This document shows positions 49,303-59,283 of a stretch of 64,000 bases of DNA, one piece after another. A program made the translations under genes and the position numbers. The notes beneath the pieces were generated by a model. It was given only the letters and a program-made list of their open reading frames with translations, was not told the DNA's origin and made no database searches. The stretch comes from Torymus aiolomorphi (taxonomy: Eukaryota; Arthropoda; Insecta; Hymenoptera; Torymidae): contig CM070873.1 of NCBI GenBank assembly GCA_036365515.1, positions 215,745,376 through 215,809,375 of the forward strand, given 5' to 3'. Each line of letters opens with the position of its first letter. Within the stretch, counting starts at the first letter, position 1.

Positions 49303-49483
49303 TAGGATCAAGATGATCGAAGTCGCTGGCCGTCAACCAGAATGTGGAAAAGGTCTCTAGCCGGAGCAGTCGTTTGTTACTGCGGAACAGTACGTCTAAG
49401 TCGTGGCCTTCCTTGTTTGCGTAGGTAATCCTCAACACCTCAAGGTTGCTGCAAACCAAAGATTCATCGTCATTCAGCATTAA

Positions 49484-49860
49484 CGGGGTGCCATAGTCCT
49501 ACCATTACCGACCGAGCAATTCACACAGTTTCAAGCTGATTAAAAATAAAATACGTCGAATCACAAAAAATCAAGAGAACACTCTTCTGTGTTTTTTAAC
49601 GTTCTATCATTCAGTCAAAGTTTGGAGTTGAAATATCAAGTCATTTCTGCAAAAACTTTGAACAAACGAAATTTAATTTCGTTCAAAGTTTTTGAAAAAA
49701 CGGCTTGATATTTCGACTCCAAACTTTGACTGGATGATAGAACGTTAAAAAACACAGAAGAGTGTTCTCTTGATTTTTTGTGATTCGACGTATTTTATTT
49801 TTAATCAGCTTGAAACTGTGTGAATTGCTCGGTCGGTAATAGTACGAGTAAGGCATCCCC
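49484..49860. mobile_element. TTAA-flanked palindromic MITE, copy 2, inside the LRR gene
   Basis: 377 bp and strongly similar to 394-771. Flanked by TTAA at 49480-49483 and 49861-49864. The left arm is more diverged (CGGGGTGCCATAGTCC) than the right arm, which keeps GGCATCCCC. Excision in silico restores the frame RLNTGVLMLNDD. Confidence 0.9.
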
Positions 49861-50129
49861 TTAAGACACCTGTGTTCAATCGCTTGATCTTAAGGTGACT
49901 CCGCTGAAAGGTGAATTTCTCGAGGTAGGGCCTGATCGTTGCAGAATTTTCTCCAGGATATTTTCCTTATCAGTGGTATTCTCATACAAAGGTAGGAAGT
50001 CAGCTATGCCCCTTAATAAACTGTAGTTATCCATTTACTCTAGCGGCGCTCGTTGTGGAAGTGCATTTTTCGGCTTCCATAATGGGTATTTTTTAATCTT
50101 TTTCGTTAAAAATTGGAACAGAAAGTACG

Positions 50130-50305
50130 GAGAGCACAAAACCGACAACCGGACGAAAATTTTTGAAGTATTTCGACTTTTAAAAATCATATATCTTGAT
50201 ATATTTTTAATTTCATTCCAAATAGTGCCGCACCTTCAAACTTTATTCGATTCTAATTTTGTTGGTCTTATATTGTTCAGAGAAGAATTCCTATCCTAAC
50301 AGATT
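50130..50305. repeat. Left arm of an inverted repeat around the RT relic
   Basis: Matches, as reverse complement, 51560-51673 continued at 52443-52510, with the CACTGAG element at 51676-52440 interrupting the right arm. Shared landmarks are TTTTGTTGGTCT, AATTTCATTC and GAAGTATT. Identity is moderate over about 150 bp. Confidence 0.6.
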
Positions 50306-50597
50306 GCGAAACTCAATAATGCAAAATATATTTTTTGGTTAAAATTTTATTTATTTAACTAGATAAATTACACAGGCATAATCATAAGATATAACTACCT
50401 GTACAAAGGCTGGAGTAATATAAAGTTTACTTTCATACTAACTTAAAACACTAAGTTACTAGGTATTAAATATTTAATACTAAACTATAAAATATTTAAT
50501 ATTTGGCAATAAAATTTCAAAACTTAAACAAATCTACGTTGATTTTATATAATTTTTTAGTCTATTCTTTAACTTATATTTCCTATTGTTTCCTTTA

Positions 50598-50600
<3 letters not shown>

Positions 50601-50633
<33 letters not shown>
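50601..50633. repeat. (CA)n microsatellite at the 3' side of the RT relic
   Basis: About 16 CA units directly after the last recognisable codons of the reverse transcriptase C-terminus. It gives a poly Val-Cys tail in translation that is not original protein. Confidence 0.9.
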
Positions 50634-50635
<2 letters not shown>

Positions 50636-51465
50636 TGTAGTTCTTTAGGTAGACTATTAAAGGTCTTTAGTGCTACCCTTAAACTATTTTTATCGCTAAC
50701 AGCCTTTTTTGTTTTTGGCAATTGAATGCTCTTATTTCTAGTTATAAAAGTACTTTTCTCATAGATTTCTTTTAAATCTTCATAGTGATACATTAATGCT
50801 TCTAAAGTAAAAACTTGTCTTACATTTAATGGTATATTATCTAAGAAAGAGTTTTTATGTATAATTTTCAAGATTCTTGTTTGAATATTTTGCAAACGTT
50901 TCATATTATCTTTGTAAGCTCCTCCCCATGCAATTATTCCATAATTTAAGTTGCTGTGAAAGAAGGCATAATATAGTATTGTTAGTGATTTTATGTCCAT
51001 ATAATTTTGTATTTTGGCAAAGACAAAAATTAGGTATTTAGTTTTATTTATAATGTATTGAACATGTTCGTCCCATTTCATGTTATAATAGAAAATTATT
51101 CCCAGGTACTTGTAATTTGTAACTCTTTTAATTTCCTGGTTGTATATTTTAATCTTAATTTTTTTCGGTACACTGTCGCAATAATTACCTAGTCATATAG
51201 ACCGATTTACTAGTATTTAAGGACAATTTATTCAGTGCTAACCAATTTGTTATTTTATCTAAAAAGTTGTTCATTTTGTCCTGCGTAGACGACCAGGTAT
51301 CATCACCAGAGATGACGACATTGTCATCTGCGTAGGAGAGAATTGTATTTTTTTGCATTTCTAACAATAGATCATTAACGTATAATATAAATAACAATGG
51401 TCCTAATATTGTTTCTTGTGGAACTCCCGTTTCTATTTCTTTTTCAGTACGTTTTATCTCCTAGT
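50634..51465 (-). pseudogene. Decayed non-LTR retrotransposon reverse transcriptase (jockey-like)
   Basis: Reading leftward, the first part carries GVPQETILGPLLFILYVNDL and then SYADDNVVISG. These are the conserved blocks of a non-LTR reverse transcriptase with the catalytic YADD. After SVYMTR near 51188 a frameshift and stop interrupt it. The next frame resumes with KIKIKIYNQEIKRVTNYKYLG and NMKWDEHV, followed by the usual C-terminal RT extension through FNSLPKEL. The 5' part (endonuclease and RT N-terminus) is missing and the upstream frame is stopped near 51450, so this is a 5'-truncated, mutated copy. Clade assignment to jockey/CR1-like is inferred from motif style. Confidence 0.9.
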
Positions 51466-51559
51466 CTAATAATTATAAACATTTTCAAAAGTACAGTCAA
51501 CTTAAAAAGCCAGGGCTTTTTTGGAAATCCTAAGATTAGTAATAGTCAAGACATTTTTC

Positions 51560-51673
51560 ATTTCTGAGTTCCACGATCTTTTAGAAATTCTTCTCAGAAC
51601 AATGTCAGACCAACAAAATAAGAATCAAATAAAATTTGAGGACGCTGCACTATTTTGAATGAAATTCAAAACC
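51560..51673. repeat. Right arm (inner part) of the inverted repeat around the RT relic
   Basis: Reverse complement of about 50200-50305. The arm continues beyond the 51676-52440 element at 52443-52510, which matches 50140-50195, showing that the element inserted into a pre-existing arm. Confidence 0.6.
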
Positions 51674-51675
51674 TA

Positions 51676-52440
51676 CACTGAGAAAACTGTCGTAGGAAAA
51701 TTTACTGAAAAACTAACAAAAATTACTATATTTGATAGCAACGCGGGGATATAAGCAAATTATAAAAAATTTTGCTATAGTTCAGGAATATTTACAAGGT
51801 ATCTTAATAATTTTTACTACTACACATAGCAAAAAGTGCCCTCTACATGTAGTACTTATTGCGTGCACGCCGGGAGCACGTGTCTGATTGAGGTTATGTT
51901 TCTCCTGCAATTTGAGATTATCTTCCTTTTAAGTTATCAAAAACATCGACAATATCGATTCAGTTGTTTTATTTTTACGTTGTGCAGGTGAGCTATGAGT
52001 TATTTCTTTATATTATCATAGTTATTTATTGCTATCAAATAATCATCAAAGTTCTCTCGTAAGCGAAGGTAGCCAATGTATCAGTTCCAAATTTTGTACT
52101 CAAGAAGCTCACGTGGGTAAGAGGTTAGCGTGTCTGCCTAGCGTGCGGAGGGTCCAGGGTTCGAATACACAACCACCGTAAAAAAAAAATTTTTATTTCC
52201 TTATTTATTTCTTGTATAGCTAAATTTAATTAATAATATATTAAATATTGTATAAATATTAGGTATCCTATAGATATAAAATCATGAAAATCAATTTTTT
52301 TTAAGTTTAAGCTTGGCTACAAAAATTACTATATTAGTTAGCAAAAGTACCTAAATTTCCGTGATATCCCATCGTTGCTATAAAAAATAGTAATTTTTAT
52401 TAGCTTTTCAGTAAATTTTCCTACGACAGTTTTCTCAGTG
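51676..52440. mobile_element. CACTGAG element A (765 bp) carrying a tRNA-like module
   Basis: Terminal inverted repeats CACTGAGAAAACTGTCGTAGG and its complement extend for about 40 bp and are flanked by TA at 51674-51675 and 52441-52442. The subterminal regions are rich in AAAATTACTAT. The middle contains a tRNA-like segment. No transposase. TA duplication suggests Tc1/mariner mobilisation. Confidence 0.88.
52108..52172 (+). other. tRNA-like segment inside CACTGAG element A
   Basis: Contains an A-box-like TAAGAGGTTAGCG at 52118-52130 and a B-box GGTTCGAAT at 52158-52166. Between them lies a potential anticodon arm TCTGC-CTAGCGT-GCGGA, which would present AGC. The T-stem and acceptor stem do not pair properly, so this is a tRNA-derived relic or pol III promoter-like module and not a functional tRNA. 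Confidence 0.6.
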
Positions 52441-52969
52441 TATTAACGACATATTATTATCTTCGAAAATCGGAATACTTCGGAAATTGTCGCCCGATTT
52501 TAAGTTTTGAGGACTTAAACTATTTATTAAGTATAGTTTTATAACCTTATTAAATAAAAAGTAAGAAATAATGCGTAATAATTAATTATTGATAAGCTTT
52601 AGTAATACTGACTTGCGACTTGGATCGTATAGCCAATACAACCTTAAAGGCGTCCCTAACAAAATTAGCATAGTGTGATATCATTTACGCGAGATGGATA
52701 TCTTAGTTTATACGTGCATCCTCGGTTTTCCACAGGTATATACCACCGGTTGTGTATACACTGAGAGAAATGTTGTAGTAAAATTTATTTAAACATAAGA
52801 AAAATTACTATATTTTGTAGGAACGGAGGGACAAATCGAAATTATAACAATTTTTGCTATGCAACATAGTACTTTTTATGAATGACCTTAAATTTGAAAA
52901 AATTAAATTTTTTCTCGTTCTTCCTGTTTTCAGAACTATTTTCAGACTCTAATCATACACAATATTTCG

Positions 52970-53325
52970 ACGCTCCCTACGAAAACTAGCACCTTTTTTG
53001 GCCTCCTCACGAAGACTAGCACATTTCAGAAAACTGCAACGAAAACTAGCATAACTCACGACTTTGCTGCGAATACTAGTACAATTCGCAAGGTTACCGC
53101 GAAAACTAGCATCATTCACGAGTTTGCGCCGAATAATAGTACAATCCGTAAGATTGCGACGAAAAGTAGCACGATTCGCGAGTTTGCGACGAAAAGTAAC
53201 ACGATTCGCAAGCTTGCCGCGAAAACTAGCACTTCGCGTCGCCGTGTTAATTTACATAAGAGGCAGTGGAATGTGCTAGTCTTCGCCGCAATCAAGCGGA
53301 TCGGGCTAGTCTTCAACGCAAATCC
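52970..53325 (+). repeat. 30-bp minisatellite, consensus CGAAAACTAGCACRATTCGC
   Basis: Successive units of about 30 bp (GCGAAAACTAGCATCATTCA, then GACGAAAAGTAGCACGATTC and similar) run from about 53040 to 53235. Looser copies lie before, and two inverted copies (GTGCTAGTCTTCGCCGCAA) lie near 53270-53320. Three inverted copies lie at the other end of the unit (56578-56662). Because 30 is a multiple of three it yields a 10-residue periodic open frame, which is not evidence of coding. Confidence 0.8.
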
Positions 53326-54927
53326 CCGACCAGAAATAAAATCAGTATAAAATAAGGCCTTGATCAAGATCTTGATTGTACTGATCCAGTCCTGATCAAG
53401 ATACTGATCAATACCGGATTAAGGTGGTGACGTTTTTCTAGTCAAGCCCGGATTTGACAAATGAAAATCTGTTATAGATTCAAATTAGACTAACCTCTTA
53501 TACTTATAGAAAAATATTATCTGCTGTTAAAATTTAATTTTTATATCGTGCGGTAGGGATTAAAATGTTTTTATTAACAATGTTACATGCAGTTAATTTT
53601 TTTAACTATTTGATACAGTATTCAGATGTTGGATTTTTAGTGAAATCACTTACATACCTTACGTCATTAACTTTGTACAAGTATAAACGAGAGCTGCTAA
53701 CAATATTTATGTATTCATGGTACATAATAATTAAGCTATTACTAATTAATCGTGGTTATCAAACATTTTTGCAGTTTAACAACCTATAATAGAGTGTATA
53801 AAAATATATATCTAGACACAAATATGGAAAGTTCTATGTTACACTTATAGGTAAATCTGCCTAATCTGTTTTACGACTTTTTTGGTTTAGTAAAATGTTG
53901 CATAACACTAGTTATTGATTTTAAAGACAGTACACCGAAAGAAAATGCCCTTTTTTAATACAGTATATGAGCAATTCTCTAGAACTTTTAACTTTTACAG
54001 TACTGTAACATATCTTATGGTTCTCAAATATTTAGCTATCTAAGTCAAGCAAATATTTATAAAATCCATTTCCAGTAACATGTTCCACTACATAGAACTC
54101 ACTTTTAAACAAGGATAAGCTCATGAGAAATCAGAAAAGGTCTAAATTTAGAAATTTTTCCTGCGTACTGTCGGAAATTTTCATCCTTTTTACGCCATTA
54201 AAAAAAAAAAACTTTTATAAATGATTTACCAACTTTTTAGGCTATCATTCCTTGTTAAGTATTCGAAAATAAGTTGTCTGATTGAATGTGCCTACCTTTA
54301 AAAAAAAAGTGCATAGCATTATCTCTAAAAATAAAAATTAAACTTTATTTGTAGATTAAAAAAAAAACTTTTATGTTTTTTTAATTTTCTGGGGAGTAAA
54401 TTACTCGTCTTGGAAATACGAACAAACTGTGAGTTTGGTTATAAGTGTGCTTCTTATGGAAAGTGAATTATGATATGCTAAAGAACACGGTGTCAATGCG
54501 CCCCTCATGTAAAAAATTATCAGTTTTTGGTGGCACACATAGACAACGGTAAATTAGTCTAAACTAAGTATTGTTCTTTTTTCTACACACATTTTCTTTA
54601 ACTAATCTCGGGGTGTCTAACGAAATTCGGATTTATTTAAAAAAAAAATCAAAAAAGAAACTGATTGTTAGGCAGTTTTACATGCATTCGCTCACGCTTA
54701 CTCGTACTTGCATAAGCATACAATATTAAAAAACTATTTTTAAAAATGAGGAGCACACCCTTTGTATTGTTATTGGTACCTAAAACATAAAAAAATCAGT
54801 TTTGTGAATGTGCCTCAACATTAAATTTGTAATTTCTATTTAGCTAAAAGTTAAAAGTTCCAGAGAAATACTCATATTTATAATAAACGTCGATATTGTA
54901 ACAATTACAATGATATTTGAATGAGCG

Positions 54928-56115
54928 GGTGTAGTACATCGGGAGTTGCTCGGGATAGCCGATAAATAGGTTAGGTAGTGCTTTTCGTAATTTTTTGCGA
55001 TTAGGTCTCAGGACGCATGTAATACGTGCTCTAGGTGGTCGGGGTAGCCGATGACGATGTCTAGGTGGTACGCTCTATAGGTTTTTAACTCTAAGCGTTG
55101 GAAAAAATCGAATGCGTGGTCTAGGTGCTCATAGAGTGACCGTTGACCGAGTCTAACTGGTGCGCTTCGTAGCTTTTTGCGTCTACACTGAGAGAAATGT
55201 TTAGGAAAATTTACTATAAATGTAAGAAAAATTACTATGTTCGATAGGAACTTTGGGACAGACTCGAATTATCATAAAATTTACTACAATTTATAGTAAA
55301 AATTGCTATGTACATAGCAAAAATTACTCAAAACATAGGAATTTTTATTATAAATTGTAGTAAATTTTATGATAATTTAAGTCTGTCCCACGATTACTAT
55401 AAATATAGTAATTTTTGTTAAACCATTTTTCTCCGTGTAGGTGTCAGAATGCATTCAATGCGTGGCCTAGGCGGCCGGATAGCCGACGACGGTATCTAGG
55501 TGATGCGTTCCGTAGTTTTCATCATCTATACAATGTTTTCGATGTGCTCGAATACCTAGAGCCAAAAAGTACGGAGCGCACCACCTATATATTCCATTAT
55601 CAGCCACCCTAAAGACCTAGATCACTCGTTTGATGCATTCCGAAACCTACAGAAAAAAACTACGGAGCGCACCACTTAGACATCATCATCGACTACCCTG
55701 AACACCTGGACTGCGTATTAGATGCGTCGTGATATCTAAACGTAAAAAACTACGGAGCGCGTCACCTGGACCACGCATTCGATGCGTTGCAAAAATTATA
55801 ATTGGGGACAAAGAAACTACGGATCGCACCACCTAGACATTGTCCTCAACCTCCCCGAACACCTAGACCACGTATTAGGTAGGCCCGGAGCTCTAAACGA
55901 AAAAAAAATTACGGAGAGCACCACCTAGACATCGTCATCGGCCACCCTGAATACCTAGATAACGCATTCGATGATTTCCAACACCTAAAGGCAAAATACT
56001 ACGGAACGTACGACCTAGTCATCGTCATTGACTACCCAGAACACTTAGACCACGTATTAGATAAAATCCGGAAATCTAAACGCAAAAACCTACGGAGTGC
56101 ACCACCTAGACTCCA
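54928..56115. repeat. About 11 copies of a 90-bp repeat with an orientation switch
   Basis: CTACGGAGCGCACCACCTAG-type units recur at 55570, 55661, 55751, 55818, 55910, 55999 and 56091 in plus orientation. The complement (GGTGCGCTTCGTAG) recurs at about 54976, 55070, 55160 and 55503. The switch lies near 55540. Subtracting the MITE at 55186-55437 restores the 90-bp spacing between 55160 and 55503. Confidence 0.85.
55186..55437. mobile_element. 252-bp CACTGAG MITE nested in the 90-bp array
   Basis: Left end CACTGAGAGAAATG; right end complement CACGGAGAAAAATGG. Flanked by TA at 55184-55185 and 55438-55439. Interior arms pair around CTATGTACATAG near 55310. It splits one 90-bp repeat unit. Confidence 0.85.
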
Positions 56116-56710
56116 TTATTGAGGCAGTGATATTATTAAACAATACTATATTTCAAAGAATACTAGAGCTATAACAGTTACAAGATATACATTTATGGAC
56201 AAATGTTGATATTGTAATTATTGTTACAATATAACATTTTGTATATATAATTCGTCATAATTAAAAATACGTTTGTTAACATTTACAATATATGATAAAT
56301 ATAATCTCATCATTTTCTGTCAATAAAACTTTCAATTTAAAAAATAAAATTTAATTCTGTATTTTTTAAGAAGTATATGTAAACAACGATAATTAATTAT
56401 TGTAAATAATGAGGTTACGAAGTATATGATTAAATCGGTTGTCAGGGAAATATAACTTGTCAATTCAAGCCTTGATAAAAAAAGCGTCACCATCCTGATT
56501 GGGCTTTGATCAAGAAGCTTGATCAAGGCCTGATTTCAAGTAAGGCTAGACTGATTTCATTTCCGCTCGGGTCAATGGGGCGTGCTAGTCTTCGCGGCCA
56601 ACGCTGAAATGGACTAGTCTTCGTGGCAATCTGAATCATGCTAGTTTTCGTAGGGAGCGTCGATTTAATGTGAAAATAAATTAAAATGAGAAATAAAAAT
56701 ATTTTTTTTA

Positions 56711-56777
56711 CGAGCGTTGGGATCGAACCTGCAACCTTCACCGCGGCAATCGGACGCGCTAACCACTTACCCAAATA
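56711..56777 (-). other. tRNA-like segment inside CACTGAG element B
   Basis: On the minus strand it reads TGGGTAAGTGGTTAGCGCG (A-box region) and GCAGGTTCGATCCC (B-box). It is preceded by the same CACTCAAGAA context as in element A. The anticodon stem does not pair convincingly. Homologous to 52108-52172 in the same relative position within the element. Confidence 0.65.
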
Positions 56778-57463
56778 GGATTCTTGAGTGTAAAATTTTG
56801 GAACTTGTACATGTCAAACCATCGATTTCAAGAAAATTTCAGATAATATTAAATAATGATAATAAATAACTTTGATAACACAAAGAAACTTATCATTAAT
56901 GTGCATAATATAAAAATAAAATAATTGAAGTAAGGTTTTGAATGTTTTGTAAACTTAAAAGCAAGACAAAGGGAAATTCCCGTAGAAACATAACCTCAAT
57001 CAGACATGTGGGTGCCTTGATCTGCGCAGAAAATACTAATGTTGTAGCAATTTTTACTATGTTGGATAGCAAACTTTCTTATGGCCTGTAGCAATTTTTG
57101 AATGTGGCACTTTTTACTATGTTTATAGTAATTTTTAATACGCTACAAAATAAAATTTATACGCTACAAAATAAAATTTAAACGCTACAAAATAAAATTT
57201 ATATTCTATTCTAATAAAAATTAAAAGCATATATTTTAAATTTTATTACATCACAGTTTTTGCTATGTGTATAGCAATTTTTCTTTTATTTCGTAATACT
57301 TTCTAATCAACAACTGTCATGAAAATTACAAGAAATTTTGTAATTATTCATACAATTATAATAAAAATGCAGCATAAAGTGTATTTATCTCACCCTTCCT
57401 ATACTTTATAGTAATTTTTATTACAGTTATAATAAAATTTACTACAACATTTTTCTCAGTGTA

Positions 57464-59281
57464 GGTATATACTGGAATTGTTGCTTTAGCCATTTTTTGT
57501 GTTTTAATGTGGTTTTCTATCAAATGGACCCCCCCAAAAAAAAAAAAATTTATAAAAGTGTTCGGATCTAGCGCTGCATACTCCAAGCGCATGTGAAATT
57601 GTAATACCTTCTCATTTTCATTGAAAAATTCCGATTTAGCTAAGCTGCTATTTTAATTAGTTTGTAGCGTAAAATTTGCTAATCATGCAAAGACAATCAA
57701 TTTGTTGTACGTGATACGTGATTAATCTAATGGAATGAAGATTCCAATTATCGATAATGAAAAATTCTATGTGATGAAATTTAATCAGACTTTATATGTA
57801 ATTTAAAACGGGGAAACTCTGTTAATAAAGAACGTTTTAATGAAAGTATAAAATTTATTGTCAATAACAATATATTGTACGGCATTTGTCAGCCCAGATA
57901 CCTAGTGCAGTCGCGTCTCGCTAACAGCGGAAGCAACTGCATCAGCCGCACACCGCGATCGGCTCTCAAAGACGCGACACGCACGCGCGCATCAATAGTG
58001 CAGCGACGCGGACACCGGAAGCTCGCGCGTGTGCGAGGAGTGCGCAAAGACGCCGCTCGCCGGAACTCGCCCTCAAACTCGACGACACGCTTAACGGGGC
58101 GCGCTCTGCTTTTCCTCCTAGGCAAAAGGAAGTGCGAACGTTAATGGGCCGACTAATGTGTTGACTTATTTTCGTGCGCTAGCGCGAGAGACGAGTCGAT
58201 GACGTGCCACTGCTTTTTCCCAAGCGGGCTTTGAACTTTCGACCCATTTTGAAATGCGTGTAGCTATATTCTCACCTTTTCAGAATGCTTCTCGTGCAGC
58301 TGCAATTCAGCCGACTGCCATGGATGAAAGCGAAAATAGTAAGATACTTCAAAGTTGTCAGACCTAGGTCACCCCCAGATCGGGAAAATAATGGAATATA
58401 TTTGCATGAATAACGCGTTCGGATTGAACAGGGTCAGGAGTAATACAACTTTTGGGGAGTACATAATCGGAAAAGGCGCAAAAAAAGTTTAGATTTTTGC
58501 AGCGCTGCGAAAACACAGGAAGTTATACTGGTGCTGTCTGCTGTCGGACGATATAAGCGTTGAGAAAGGTTTGTCTATCCCGCGCGAGAAGCGAAAGGCT
58601 TTAACAAGTTGAAACAACTTTAATTAAGCGCATTACCGCCGGGTTCATCCCACTGAACTTTGCTCATGCACGTCGCCCCGCATATGCACCGCACAGTAGT
58701 TTAACTCGAGCGGCATAAAAATCCCACAATACGTGCGGTTAATTTTTGCAAACTGTCTGCGCAACGCCCCCTTTCGTCGTTTTTAATGGTGCTCTCCAAC
58801 CCACCGCGCCGTTTCGAAATTTGCATTTACCTCCGGCGCGCAGACGCCCTCGTGGAAGCTCGGTTATTCATACGAATTTTTCCGTCTCTGCGGGAGCTTG
58901 TAAAAACAAACTGTATTGTTCGCCTAACTCGACAAAACCAGAACCAGTACCGGAACCTTTACTGCTCACGAATTTCCATTTTAAATGAATCGTCATGTTA
59001 ATGCCATACTCTATGGAACTTTTTTAAGGTGAACACCATTGTTGATGTAAATATCAGAAAGCCAAGCAAAAATGCCAAACGACTACAATTCTATTATTCC
59101 GTTATGTTGTGTTACGAAACACTTTCCGACGTCGCGTCATTCTATTTGCCCTTCCTACAGCGGGAAATACGATAAATCAATATTACGTTAGTTGTACACA
59201 TTAACGAACGGAAGCAGAACTTCTTATGGGGAATAATGTGAGTGAATTAATTATTGCCTACTTCGAAGGTGTAACAGCTTC
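57464..59281. other. Noncoding interval between CACTGAG elements
   Basis: AT-rich flanks with CpG-rich parts at about 57900-58200 and 58640-58900. No exon, RNA gene or further element could be supported. Confidence 0.4.
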
Positions 59282-59283
59282 TA

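Larger units (their letters stand above)
48733..50034 (-). pseudogene. Leucine-rich-repeat (F-box/LRR-like) gene interrupted by two MITEs
   Basis: Reading leftward from an ATG at 50034-50032, three blocks belong to one protein: 50034-49865, 49480-49305 and 48974-48733 (TAG stop). Removing the TTAA element (49484-49860) and the TA element (48977-49302), each with one target copy, makes the reading frame continuous across both joints. Repeats such as LEVLRITYAN, LEFLQIKNCRDFEI and LRFLDLKVRMES are classic LRR strands; insect proteins of this shape are usually F-box/LRR substrate adaptors, although no F-box is recognisable. A change of frame also occurs near 49945-49955, between ENILEKIL and SATIRPYLEKFTF, where upstream stops exclude simple read-through; this could be an indel or a missed small intron. 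With two insertions plus the frame change it is most likely a pseudogene. The family is inferred from motif shape only. Confidence 0.75.
52964..56668. mobile_element. Nested foldback unit with 30-bp and 90-bp repeat arrays
   Basis: The outermost bases CGACGCTCCCTACGAAAACT at the left reappear as complement at the right (GTTTTCGTAGGGAGCGTCG). Further in, 53355-53465 matches the complement of 56440-56550 (AGGCCTTGATCAAG, GGTGGTGACG). No target duplication is clear. Inside is the 90-bp array at 54928-56115. Confidence 0.65.
52759..57461. mobile_element. CACTGAG element B (4.7 kb) with nested foldback
   Basis: Ends CACTGAGAGAAATGTTGTAG and, on the complement of the right end, CACTGAGAAAAATGTTGTAG, flanked by TA at 52757-52758 and 57462-57463. 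Its right part (56669-57461), read on the minus strand, matches element A: ATTGAGGTTATGTTTCT, then CACTCAAGAA, then the tRNA-like module, then a T/A-rich tract. The interior 52964-56668 is a separate foldback unit, so B is an A-like element split by an insertion or one that captured repeats. Confidence 0.8.

Noticed and set aside
52108..52172. Functional tRNA-Ala(AGC)
   Set aside because: Only the A/B boxes and a possible anticodon arm are acceptable; the T-stem and acceptor stem do not pair, and it lies inside a transposon.
53064..53279. Basic protein with a 10-residue period (RKLASF-type)
   Set aside because: Product of the 30-bp minisatellite, whose length is a multiple of three; no other coding evidence.
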